NCBI RefSeq assembly: GCF_024448895.1
Contig: NZ_JAMOIC010000028.1
Span: 1 to 52,002 of the forward strand
Length of the DNA: 52,002 nt
Direction of reading: 5' to 3'
Source: Stutzerimonas stutzeri
Lineage (GTDB): Bacteria > Pseudomonadota > Gammaproteobacteria > Pseudomonadales > Pseudomonadaceae
Shown here: positions 18,874 to 26,081 of the stretch, in pieces
Numbering within the stretch: the stretch's first letter is position 1
How the letters are laid out: each line of letters opens with the position of its first letter
Notes under the pieces: generated by a model
What the model was told of the DNA's origin: nothing
The model's input: the letters and a program-made list of their open reading frames with translations, nothing else
Databases searched by the model: none
Made by a program: the position numbers and the translations under genes

Positions 18874-19650
18874 TTACAGACGGTTGTCGTGCAGGCCAGC
18901 GTAGAGGCGGGTCATTTCGTTGAGCTGGCGGAACATCGACTCGGCATTCACCGCAACGATGGTGGGTACGAATTGCTCGGAGGTGAAGGCCTTGCTCGCG
19001 AACTTCCAGCGGGCGTCGGTCTTGCGCAGGGCTTCGGCGATTTCCGCGTTAGGCGCTTCAGCCGCCTGCAGTTCGGCCATGATGACGCCGAACTCTTCCA
19101 CCGAGGCTGCAAACTCCTTTTCTAGCTCCGGGTCCTGCACACCCCAGGCACGGGCCATGTAGAACATTGCAGTACGCTGGGTCAGCACACGATTCCAGCC
19201 ACTGCGGTTGATCGAATGCGACGCGGCATCGCCAATGTGTTGTTCGAACAGGTCGGTGACCTGCTGCGTCTGGCGGACCAGCTCTTCGGCCTTGGCCAGC
19301 ACGGCGGGTGCCTGGGCCTTGTCCGGTTCACTGGCTGCCAGGGCACGGTAGTCGACCCAGGTGCTCTCGACTTTCGTCAACGCAACGCGGATGGCGTCGT
19401 TCGGGGCAGCCGCCTTGAGCTGGGCATGGTGATCTTCGAACAACGCCAGGCTCGCGGCCCGTTGCTCGGTAGCCTCGTCCACCTTCACGCCGGCACCGAT
19501 CATAAGGTAATCCTTGGCCACGATCTGGCCCAGGCTGCGCTGCAGGCCGGCCATGTTCATGACTTCCAACGGTGCCATTTCGGCCCAGCACGTCGCACTC
19601 AGCAGACTGCAACCCAACAGCAGTGCGCGCAGAGATTTCTTGATCAACAC
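18874..19650 (-). CDS. Periplasmic protein with two PilJ-N/NarX-type domains
   Basis: 258 aa starting at GTG 19650, chosen because AAAGGA lies 7 bases upstream and it begins a signal peptide (LIKKSLRALLLGCSLLSATC, cleavage near CWA); the frame upstream is not coding. The mature part has two similar halves (about residues 31-128 and 148-250), each with N..G..R.L.Q, a Y.M...GV, an F.......L..A.PN..I..AL stretch and a conserved W. This is the type IV pili methyl-accepting transducer N-terminal (PilJ-N) fold, a four-helix sensor related to the NarX nitrate sensor domain. It has no transmembrane or signalling domain, so it may be a free periplasmic binding protein. The ligand is unknown. Confidence 0.8.
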   Translation of the reverse strand: MLIKKSLRALLLGCSLLSATCWAEMAPLEVMNMAGLQRSLGQIVAKDYLMIGAGVKVDEATEQRAASLALFEDHHAQLKAAAPNDAIRVALTKVESTWVDYRALAASEPDKAQAPAVLAKAEELVRQTQQVTDLFEQHIGDAASHSINRSGWNRVLTQRTAMFYMARAWGVQDPELEKEFAASVEEFGVIMAELQAAEAPNAEIAEALRKTDARWKFASKAFTSEQFVPTIVAVNAESMFRQLNEMTRLYAGLHDNRL

Positions 19651-19944
19651 GGTAAATCCTTTCTGGCTTGAGAAGAGCGCAGGCCGCATCTGCGACCAGC
19701 GTCTGAGCCCGCCGCAAACAATCGCGTTGATGCGCCGCTCAGCCCGCCATTGGATTCGCCCAACCTTTCTCGAACCTTGCAGAGGCCGAAAGCGACGACG
19801 CTGCGTGCTGGAAGTGTGAAGCGATGCACCATAAAGCCAGGTGCTGGAGTAGCGCCTGGAGGCGCGAAGATCAGCCGTATCCACATCACCGTTGGGCGAG
19901 CACCTGTTGAGCGGCGCATCGCATCCGCCCTTCCGATAGCCGTT

Positions 19945-20331
19945 TTACGCACCCCGCCTGCGCGACGTACTTCGCGGCTGCAGTTGATCCAGCGCGCTGG
20001 AGTTCTGCCGCGCCCAGTCATAGATCATTTCAATCGGCTGGACCATGAGTTTGCCGAGCGGCGAAAGTGCGTAGCTCACCGCTGGCGGTACCGAGTCGAG
20101 CGTGTGGCGTTCGATCAGGCCGCTGGCTTCAAGCTCGCGCAGCGTCTGCACCAGCATCTTTTTGGAGATGCCCGGAAGGCTGCGATGCAACGCACCGCTG
20201 CGCGCGACGCCTTCGTGCCGCGCATGCAGTGTGTGCAGAATCATGCTGGTCCACTTGGTCGAGAAGATCTCGAGCACGCGTCTTGGCGCGCAGTCTTCGC
20301 GCCATTTTTCTTCATCAGAGCCGGGTTGCAT
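19945..20331 (-). CDS. HxlR-family regulator
   Basis: 128 aa. The winged helix core is typical: CAPRRVLEIFSTKWTSMILH with the conserved N-terminal Cys14 and KW pair, then SGALHRSLPGISKKMLVQTL, ELEASGLIERH and SYALSPLGKLM. HxlR regulators respond to reactive aldehydes, quinones or oxidants, often through that cysteine. It is divergent from the PRISE-type reductase with 88 bp between starts, so that gene is the likely target; a dyad lies at 20352. Confidence 0.93.
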   Translation of the reverse strand: MQPGSDEEKWREDCAPRRVLEIFSTKWTSMILHTLHARHEGVARSGALHRSLPGISKKMLVQTLRELEASGLIERHTLDSVPPAVSYALSPLGKLMVQPIEMIYDWARQNSSALDQLQPRSTSRRRGA

Positions 20332-20351
20332 GGGGGATGGTTACCATTTGG

Positions 20352-20369
20352 TGCCGACTTGGTTCGGCA
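20352..20369. promoter_or_regulatory. Candidate operator between HxlR and reductase genes
   Basis: Inverted repeat TGCCGA-cttggt-TCGGCA, placed 21 bp from the HxlR start and 50 bp from the reductase start. A smaller palindrome, ACCATTTGGT, lies just beside it at 20343-20352. These are the only clear dyads in the shared region. Confidence 0.35.
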
Positions 20370-20419
20370 TTTTCGAGTGGGTAAGGTGCAGGTCTGTTTC
20401 GCTTTGTGGGGTTCTGAAG

Positions 20420-21481
20420 ATGACAAATCAAGCACTGGTGGTCGGGTCGAGTGGAATCGTTGGCAGTGCGGTGTCTCGCCTGTTGGCCGAGGAAGGCTGG
20501 GCAGTCGCCGGCCTGGCCCGTCGCCCGAGTCAGGAATCGGGTGTCACCCCGATCAGCGCGGATCTGCTGGACCCCGCCTCGCTGGCGTCCAAGCTTGGCA
20601 GCGTCGCACCGACCCATGTGTTCCTCACCACTTGGGCGCGTCAGGCCAACGAGGCGGAGAATATCCGCGTCAATGCGCTGATGATTCGCAATGTGCTCGA
20701 AGCCGTGAGGGCCTCCAACTCAGTCCGCCATGTGGCGTTGGTCACCGGCCTCAAGCATTACCTCGGACCGTTCGAAGCCTATGGCAAGGGTACGCTGCCG
20801 CAGACGCCGTTTCGTGAAGAACAGGGCCGGCTAGACGTAGAGAACTTTTATTACGCACAGGAAGACGAAGTGTTTGCCGCGGCCGAACGCGACGGTTTCA
20901 GCTGGAGCGTTCACCGGCCTCACACCGTCACCGGAATCGCAGTGGGTAATGCGATGAACATGGCGACGACACTGGCCGTCTACGCCGCGATCTGCCGCTT
21001 CACCGGTCGGCCATTCCGCTTCCCTGGCTCGGACGTCCAGTGGAACAGCCTGACCGACATGACCGACGCGGGGCAGCTCGCCAAGCACCTGCACTGGGCT
21101 TCGACCACACCGGCCGCGGCCAACCAGGCCTTCAACATCGTTAACGGCGATGTGTTCCGCTGGAAGTGGATGTGGACACGAATTGCCGAGTGGTTCGGCA
21201 TCGAGGCGGCAGCCTTCGATGGCCAGCCCGCTCCGCTGGAACAACAGATGGCAAACGATGCCGAGGTCTGGGCAAAGATGGCCAAGCAGTTCGGTTTGGC
21301 TGAAGCGGACCTCGGCAAGCTCATCTCGCCATGGCACACCGACGCCGACCTGGGGCGCCCGATCGAGGTGGTGACAGACATGTCGAAGAGCCGAAAGCTC
21401 GGCTTTCTGGATTATCAGGCAAGTGACGACGCGTTCTTCAACGTATTTGCCAGGTTGCGTGCGAGCAAATTGATCCCCTGA
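20420..21481 (+). CDS. PRISE-type SDR reductase (progesterone 5-beta-reductase/iridoid synthase-like)
   Basis: 353 aa from the ATG at 20420 (MTNQALVVGSSGIVGSAVSR); the much longer upstream frame overlaps the HxlR gene. It is an extended short-chain dehydrogenase: nucleotide loop GSSGIVG (residues 9-15), ARRP for NADP preference, an NFYYAQED catalytic motif near residues 141-148, and SWSVHRPHTVTG. The NFYYxxED form is the PRISE signature known from plant enal/enone reductases that act on 1,4-enones. A role in reducing a reactive enone fits the divergent HxlR regulator, which commonly senses electrophiles, but the substrate is not known. Confidence 0.85.
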   Translation: MTNQALVVGSSGIVGSAVSRLLAEEGWAVAGLARRPSQESGVTPISADLLDPASLASKLGSVAPTHVFLTTWARQANEAENIRVNALMIRNVLEAVRASNSVRHVALVTGLKHYLGPFEAYGKGTLPQTPFREEQGRLDVENFYYAQEDEVFAAAERDGFSWSVHRPHTVTGIAVGNAMNMATTLAVYAAICRFTGRPFRFPGSDVQWNSLTDMTDAGQLAKHLHWASTTPAAANQAFNIVNGDVFRWKWMWTRIAEWFGIEAAAFDGQPAPLEQQMANDAEVWAKMAKQFGLAEADLGKLISPWHTDADLGRPIEVVTDMSKSRKLGFLDYQASDDAFFNVFARLRASKLIP

Positions 21482-21710
21482 TCAGGTCTGAGCCTCAGCA
21501 ACCGGAGCGCACGCGCTTTGAATGCTCGCCCTTTCCTACGCGCTACGCGCGAGCATTCGAGCCGTGGAGCTGGTCGACCCGGTTCGCCACTGATCCGCCG
21601 ACAGCACTCCCACATAGCGCAGATGAGCATCAGGGGGTCGACCCCAGATAACTGGCCAATTGGGCACCGCTCTATGGTGGGCGGCCTACACCCACTGACC
21701 AGGAGCACCC

Positions 21711-22058
21711 ATGGCCAACGCACCAATCACCGTACTGCGCGATACCCAGCCCATGCCCGTTGTCGACGCGTGCAAATGGGAGCGGATCGAAGGCGAGCCG
21801 CATACCGTCAACCTCAACGCCTACACCTCCGATGACGGCAGCAAAATCATGGGTACTTGGATCTGCACGCCCGGTAAATGGCGAGTGGAATACGTCAAAT
21901 GGGAATACTGCCACTTCCAGGAAGGCTACTGCATCATCACGCCAGACGGCATGGAGCCTATCCATCTCAAGGCCGGCGATATCTTCGTGGTAGAGCCGGG
22001 CATGACCGGCACTTGGGAAGTCGTCGAAACCGTGCGCAAGTACTTCGTGTTCGCCTGA
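21711..22058 (+). CDS. Cupin-domain protein (DUF861 type)
   Basis: 115 aa. A single cupin barrel: DGSKIMGTWICTPGKWRVEY, EYCHFQEGYCIITPDG and HLKAGDIFVVEPGMTGTWEV, ending VRKYFVF. The sequence matches the DUF861 cupins related to (S)-ureidoglycine aminohydrolase, but lacks the full set of metal-binding histidines of classical cupins. No purine-degradation gene is near. The function is unknown. The start at 21711 follows AGGAG at 6 bases. Confidence 0.85.
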   Translation: MANAPITVLRDTQPMPVVDACKWERIEGEPHTVNLNAYTSDDGSKIMGTWICTPGKWRVEYVKWEYCHFQEGYCIITPDGMEPIHLKAGDIFVVEPGMTGTWEVVETVRKYFVFA

Positions 22059-22069
22059 TCGCTAACGCT

Positions 22070-22116
22070 TGCGGCGTCCCATGCGTGAGGTGGGTACGCC
22101 GCAGCTGGCGCTGCGG
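22070..22116. terminator. Overlapping hairpins between convergent genes
   Basis: Two stems share sequence and cannot both form: TGCGGCGT (22070-22077) with ACGCCGCA (22096-22103), and CCGCAGC with GCTGCGG (22099-22116). They lie between the cupin gene and the convergent FAD oxidoreductase. There is no T-run. Confidence 0.5.
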
Positions 22117-22202
22117 TGTTGGGCTTTGGAACACAGCACTCCTTGCCGGCAACTGCCAATCGCCGACGCCAGGATATTCAGGCAGTCAGCTGCTCTATCC
22201 TT

Positions 22203-23093
22203 TCAGACTCCGAACATCAGTGCCCGATGCGCGCCGACGCCGGCCATGGCGCCATCGCCAACCGCCAGCGGCACAGAGCCAGCCGCACGGGCCGTATCAC
22301 CGCAGGCGAATACGCCCGGGACCGACGTGGCTTTGGTTGGATCGGTCTTGATGAATGAGCCAAGCGGTCCCTCCTCCACTTCGCATCCCAACTGCGTCAC
22401 CAGCGGCGAGAGGTGCATCCGCGGGGCGACGAATATCCCATCGAACGCCAGGCTGCGGCCATCCTGCAGTTGCACGTCAAGCGGCTCGCCGCCGTCCAAT
22501 CGCACGACAGCGGTGCGCTCCAGCGAAGTGCCGCGTTTAACCAGCTGAGCCAGCTCATCACTCGATGGGGTGAAGGCGTCGTTGAGTAGCAGCGTCGTAG
22601 TGCCCCAGTCGGGCAGCATGAGCGCGTGGTGCATTGAGAGTTGCGACGTGGCGAGTACGCCGATGCGTCCCTGTTGCAGCTCGTAGCCGTGACAGTACGG
22701 ACAATGGAATACCTGGGTGCCCCAGCGCTCGGCCAGGCCTGGAATGGCTGGCAATTCGTCTACAACGCCACTGGCGAGAATCAGCACGCTGGCGCGGTGC
22801 TGCTTATCGTATCCGTCAGTGACGCAGAATCCCTCACCGTCACGCTCGGCCGAGACAACATTTGCATGGTGCCAGTCGACGGTGTCGTAGTTCATCAACT
22901 GGGCACGGCCATCTGCGGCGATCTCGTCCGGTGAAATGCCATCCTGCGTCAGAAACCCATGGGACGTCGCAGCGAAACGGTTGCGTCGCTGGCCTGCATC
23001 GATCACCAGTACCCGCCGGCGAGCGCGCGCCAGAGGCAAACCGGCCGAGAGGCCCGCATAACTTCCACCGATGATGATCACGTCATGAAACAT
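22203..23093 (-). CDS. Thioredoxin-reductase-like FAD/NAD(P)H oxidoreductase
   Basis: 296 aa. FAD site GGSYAGLSAGLPLA (residues 9-22), an acidic strand end (VIDAG), the redox-active HCPYCHGYE (Cys131 and Cys134) and a C-terminal FAD motif GVFACGDTA. This is the low-molecular-weight thioredoxin reductase fold with a CPYC disulfide in the NADPH domain. It lacks a neighbouring thioredoxin, and the second nucleotide site is degenerate (GVLATSQLS), so it may reduce something other than thioredoxin, as do many relatives. An Rrf2 regulator gene lies directly upstream on the same strand with 88 bp between; an AT-rich promoter with a dyad occupies that gap. Confidence 0.9.
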   Translation of the reverse strand: MFHDVIIIGGSYAGLSAGLPLARARRRVLVIDAGQRRNRFAATSHGFLTQDGISPDEIAADGRAQLMNYDTVDWHHANVVSAERDGEGFCVTDGYDKQHRASVLILASGVVDELPAIPGLAERWGTQVFHCPYCHGYELQQGRIGVLATSQLSMHHALMLPDWGTTTLLLNDAFTPSSDELAQLVKRGTSLERTAVVRLDGGEPLDVQLQDGRSLAFDGIFVAPRMHLSPLVTQLGCEVEEGPLGSFIKTDPTKATSVPGVFACGDTARAAGSVPLAVGDGAMAGVGAHRALMFGV

Positions 23094-23131
23094 GCTCGAT
23101 TCCTCTTACGTTAATTTAGGTATCTTTTGAA

Positions 23132-23145
23132 GTTACACTAATAAC
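23132..23145 (-). promoter_or_regulatory. Dyad and AT-rich promoter of the oxidoreductase gene
   Basis: GTTA-N6-TAAC sits in an unusually AT-rich 60-bp gap. On the minus strand a possible promoter reads TTAGTG, 17 bases, TAAATT, so the dyad overlaps the -35 region. A regulator bound here would block transcription; the adjacent Rrf2 protein is the obvious candidate. Confidence 0.35.
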
Positions 23146-23181
23146 CGAAAGACTGGAAAGCGGTTGAGCGCGTTTCTTCAG

Positions 23182-23646
23182 TCAGGAGTCGAGTGGCTCT
23201 TGGACGGCCGACATAGGCTGGCAGGTATTGCACAGCGCATTGAATTGCCCGGACAGATCAGCCAGGGTCAGGGAGCCAAGGCGGTGCAAGAGCAGGGCTT
23301 CGGCTTGCTGCATGGCATCTTCCAGCGCGGCGTTGACCACGCGCTCGACCAGGCAATCCGGGTTGTCGCGATCAGCACCGATGGCGAAGATGCGCGGCCC
23401 GCCGACCGCGTTGTGAATATCCAGCAAGGTGACCTGATTCAGATCGACCGAGAGGCTCCAGCCGCCGTTATAGCCTTTGTCCGTGCGAACATAGCCAGCC
23501 TTGCGCAGACCGGCCATGGTCCGGCGCACCACTGCAGCATTGGTCCCGAGCATCTGCGCAATCTGTTCGGAAGTGACCGGGCGCTCGTCACGCGCCATGT
23601 GGAGCAGGACGTGAAGCATGCGGGACAGGCGGCTATCGGTTCTCAT
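23182..23646 (-). CDS. Rrf2-family regulator
   Basis: 154 aa. Winged helix: RLSRMLHVLLHMARDERPVT, SEQIAQMLGTNAAVVRRTMA, GLRKAGYVRTDKGYNGGWSL, then the dimerisation helix EDAMQQAEALLLHRLGSLTL. Cys98 is followed only by Cys139 and Cys142, so the three-cysteine iron-sulfur site of IscR/NsrR is absent; this looks like the thiol-sensing or YwnA-like branch. The gene lies upstream of the FAD oxidoreductase and likely controls it. It may be co-transcribed with the PfpI-type gene (80 bp away, same strand). Confidence 0.92.
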   Translation of the reverse strand: MRTDSRLSRMLHVLLHMARDERPVTSEQIAQMLGTNAAVVRRTMAGLRKAGYVRTDKGYNGGWSLSVDLNQVTLLDIHNAVGGPRIFAIGADRDNPDCLVERVVNAALEDAMQQAEALLLHRLGSLTLADLSGQFNALCNTCQPMSAVQEPLDS

Positions 23647-23726
23647 GACGGGCGTTTCGATCAGTGGCGGGCTCGGCTCGCACCATACAACGCAACCGAT
23701 GCGAAGGACACGCGGCGGAGCGAAGG

Positions 23727-24329
23727 CTACGACAGATAGCGCTCGATATTGCCCATTGCTCGCTCGACGTACGCGCCCTTCTCTCCGACAGGCGCGACAT
23801 AGTGCAGCGCCTCGGCGGCGGCTTCACGCCCAGCCAGGCGGGCAATGGTCCAGGCGGCGAGATAGATTGAAGCCAGGCACCCGCCAGAGGTTGCAATGTT
23901 GACTTTGGCGAAGAATGGCTGTTCGAGCACCTCTATTCCCGCTTCCTCCACCCAGGGCTTGGTGGTGAGATCGGTACAGCTGGGCACGCCATCGAGCAGT
24001 CCCAGCTTGGCCAGCAGCAATGTGCCTGAGCATTGCGCGCCGACTAGCTGACGTGCGGGATCGAGCCGCGCCAGCATCTGCATCACATCGGCATCCATTG
24101 CGATCTCGCGGGTGTTGATGCCACTGCCGACAAGCACGGCCTCGCATGTTTCGATCACATCCAGCGGAACCTGACGATGCAGCAGAACGCCGTTCATGGA
24201 AGTGACGGTTTCACTGGGTGACGCAAGCGACACCTGCCATCCCGGCTGCTTGATCCGATTGAGGATGCCCAGAGCGATGAGCGAATCCAGCTCGTTGAAA
24301 CCTTCGAAGGTCAGAATGGCAACGTGCAT
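23727..24329 (-). CDS. DJ-1/PfpI-family protein (glutamine amidotransferase-like)
   Basis: 200 aa from the ATG at 24329 (MHVAILTFEGFNELDS), the usual N-terminus of this family; the longer frame to 24491 is basic and not coding. The nucleophile elbow is GAQCSGTLLLAKLG with Cys100; Glu13 (FEGFNELDS) is the partner that activates it in DJ-1 proteins, and VNIATSGGCLASIYLAAWTI follows. Members act as glyoxalase III/deglycases, chaperones or amidases, and this sequence does not decide between them. There is no AraC domain, unlike the FtrA-type fusion proteins. Confidence 0.88.
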   Translation of the reverse strand: MHVAILTFEGFNELDSLIALGILNRIKQPGWQVSLASPSETVTSMNGVLLHRQVPLDVIETCEAVLVGSGINTREIAMDADVMQMLARLDPARQLVGAQCSGTLLLAKLGLLDGVPSCTDLTTKPWVEEAGIEVLEQPFFAKVNIATSGGCLASIYLAAWTIARLAGREAAAEALHYVAPVGEKGAYVERAMGNIERYLS

Positions 24330-24523
24330 AAAGGGCTCGCTGAGTAGTCCGGCCCATTCTCGGCGCGACGCCGGCAGACGCGAAAGACACAGCTGATGCC
24401 TGCGACGCCGGTACAGCCTGCTTGGACGACCCCGACCAGAAAGTCTGAGAGTGATTGCAGAATCACCCACACTGCACTCGGCCTCTATCAACGATCGATC
24501 ATGCGCTGAACACGGATGGTCGC

Positions 24524-24652
24524 TCAGCCCTGTTTCATCATCACCAGCGCGAAGCCAACCACGATTCCGGCCAGAGCGATCACCCAGCCTATGCGGTGCG
24601 CCCGGTTCTTTTCAGCCTGCCGCACAGGGTCCACAGGTTTCTTCTTTCTCAC
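24524..24652 (-). CDS. 42-aa single-helix membrane protein
   Basis: Starts at GTG 24652 and ends at TGA 24524. Translation begins MRKKKPVDPVRQAEKNRAHR and continues IGWVIALAGIVVGFALVMMK, so a basic cytoplasmic head precedes one transmembrane helix. AGGCAG lies 8-13 bases upstream of the start. The strongly amphiphilic layout, good codon use and ribosome binding site support a real gene. It is not a recognised family to me. Interlocked inverted repeats lie just upstream (24678-24715), in what would be its leader. Confidence 0.65.
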   Translation of the reverse strand: MRKKKPVDPVRQAEKNRAHRIGWVIALAGIVVGFALVMMKQG

Positions 24653-24677
24653 GGTTCACTGCCTCTCGATGAGCTAG

Positions 24678-24715
24678 GTGCCGGAACGCGCCTCTCGGCC
24701 CGGCACAACGCGCGT
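24678..24715 (-). other. Interlocked inverted repeats in the leader of the 42-aa gene
   Basis: On the plus strand the order is GTGCCGG (24678-24684), ACGCGC (24686-24691), CCGGCAC (24700-24706), GCGCGT (24710-24715). Each first arm pairs perfectly with its third or fourth partner, and the two stems cross, so they are alternatives or a pseudoknot. The plus-strand reading is followed by CTTTTT. On the minus strand it sits 26-63 bases upstream of the GTG start of the 42-aa gene. Confidence 0.5.
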
Positions 24716-24784
24716 CTTTTTAGGGCTTGAGCCATAGATTGTCCAGCAGGCCGCACGATTGGAGCGAGGCGGACGTTCGCGCCA

Positions 24785-24937
24785 CTAGCCGAGCGGACTC
24801 TCACCCGGGTTAGGCTCGTTCTTCGGTTCGCCCCTGTCCTGCGCGTCGGTATCATCGTCTGGCTCGCGTGCGTTGCCGTGCTCATCGTGATCGGATGGGG
24901 TCAGCTCATCGTTGAGCGGGTCTTTCGAGTTGGTCAT
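24785..24937 (-). CDS. 50-aa acidic, disordered small protein
   Basis: Starts at ATG 24937 (GGAGA 10-14 bases upstream) and ends at TAG 24785. The product begins MTNSKDPLNDELTPSDHDEH and is rich in D, E, P, N and G, with no hydrophobic core, so it is probably disordered and cytoplasmic. I do not recognise it. The ribosome binding site and consistent composition support coding; the 42-aa gene follows 132 bp downstream on the same strand. Confidence 0.65.
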   Translation of the reverse strand: MTNSKDPLNDELTPSDHDEHGNAREPDDDTDAQDRGEPKNEPNPGESPLG

Positions 24938-25074
24938 GTCAGCGATTCTCCGTCGATTGAACGCGTCAGCCTCTCAAGGCAATCGAAGCGCTGCCTAGCG
25001 CTCACGTTTTGAACACGCCGAAGGGCTGGTCGTTCGGTGGATGGCAGACTTCTTGACCTTCGATCAACAGTCGA

Positions 25075-25920
25075 TCACTGCCCGCCAAACATCCCGACCC
25101 AATAGATGCCTGCGTCACTGCGCGGGTCCACGGCGTAGGCAGCGCCCATGTCAGTGAATTGCGGATTCATCAAGTTGGCGCAATGGCCTGGGCTCGACAG
25201 CCAACCTTCGACAACCTGCCGCGGCCGGTCCAGCGCAGCGGCGATGTTTTGCCCGACCGGTGAGCCGGGATAGCCGGCCAGCTCGGCCCGATCACCCGGC
25301 GTGCGGCCATCGGGATCGAGATGGCTGAAGTAGTTGCCGTTGGCCATGCTGCGAGTGTGGCTCTCGGCAAGTTCGGCAAGCGTTGTATTCCAGCTCAACG
25401 GCTCGGTTGCAGCAAAGGGCTTGCCGCCGCACTGACGAGCCGTCCCGCGAACACGGTTGATTTCCCCAAGCAGGCTTTGGCCTTCGGTCTGGCTATCTTT
25501 CAGATGGCCGCCCAGCAGCGGCCTTGCAACGACGATGCGCCAATCACGCCCTTCGCGACTGACACCGATATCGACATATTGCGGGTCGAGAACCACACGG
25601 CAGAAGCTCGCGCGCAGAGCCTGCATGGCCGCTTGGGCATCGCGCGGGCCGGACAGGCTGACCGCCTGCACGTTGACCATCGGGTAGCCCGCACGGGCCA
25701 GCGCGCCTTGTAAGTCACCAGCGCTCGTGGCGGGTAGCACCAGCCGCGTGTCCGCCTGCAGGGGCGTCAGTTCCTCGCTCGCGCGGTCGTCGCAGCGCTG
25801 CACTTCGCTGCGGTAGGCATTGATCGACTCGATCAACTGCGCCTCCTCTTCCGCGGCGCTAACGACATGACTCCCGCAAAGCAATGCCAGTACGAGCGAT
25901 AAAGAAAAGAGCAGGCGCAT
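25075..25920 (-). CDS. Secreted CAP-domain (SCP/PR-1) protein
   Basis: 281 aa from the ATG at 25920 (GGAG upstream), which opens a signal peptide (MRLLFSLSLVLALLCGSHVV, cleavage after SAA). The N-terminal part (residues 25-150) is not recognised. The C-terminal CAP domain runs from about residue 165: LAESHTRSMANGNYFSHLDP, GDRAELAGYPGSPVGQNIAA, VVEGWLSSPGHCANLMNP and FTDMGAAYAVDP, including the H, E/Q-N and H positions of the CAP cavity. Bacterial CAP proteins are secreted or periplasmic and of mostly unknown function. It is divergent from the response regulator gene, with 161 bp between starts. Confidence 0.9.
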   Translation of the reverse strand: MRLLFSLSLVLALLCGSHVVSAAEEEAQLIESINAYRSEVQRCDDRASEELTPLQADTRLVLPATSAGDLQGALARAGYPMVNVQAVSLSGPRDAQAAMQALRASFCRVVLDPQYVDIGVSREGRDWRIVVARPLLGGHLKDSQTEGQSLLGEINRVRGTARQCGGKPFAATEPLSWNTTLAELAESHTRSMANGNYFSHLDPDGRTPGDRAELAGYPGSPVGQNIAAALDRPRQVVEGWLSSPGHCANLMNPQFTDMGAAYAVDPRSDAGIYWVGMFGGQ

Positions 25921-26024
25921 GGATGTCTCCGGTGAGCAGGATCGGCGAGCCGCTGAAGATGCACCTTCATCGCCCTTCACGTCGAGCCTGAGCAGCGCAA
26001 CGCGCCTGCCGATTGTTGTCTCGC

Positions 26025-26055
26025 TTGCCGTGCCGCCCGCCACGCAATCTATAAT
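26025..26055 (+). promoter_or_regulatory. Sigma-70 promoter of the two-component operon
   Basis: A perfect -10, TATAAT (26050-26055), with TTGCCG at 26025-26030 and a 19-base spacer. It gives a transcription start about 20 bases before the response regulator start codon. I could not make a good Fur box here. Confidence 0.55.
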
Positions 26056-26081
26056 CGTTCTTATTTGCACCGGACTTGCGT

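Noticed and set aside
22203-23093. Classical thioredoxin reductase (trxB)
   Set aside because: The CPYC site and FAD motifs fit the fold, but the NADPH loop is degenerate and no thioredoxin gene is near, so a specific symbol is not justified.
26050-26075. Fur box over the two-component promoter
   Set aside because: Only one hexamer (ATAAT) matches; the rest falls well short of the sites found before both receptors.
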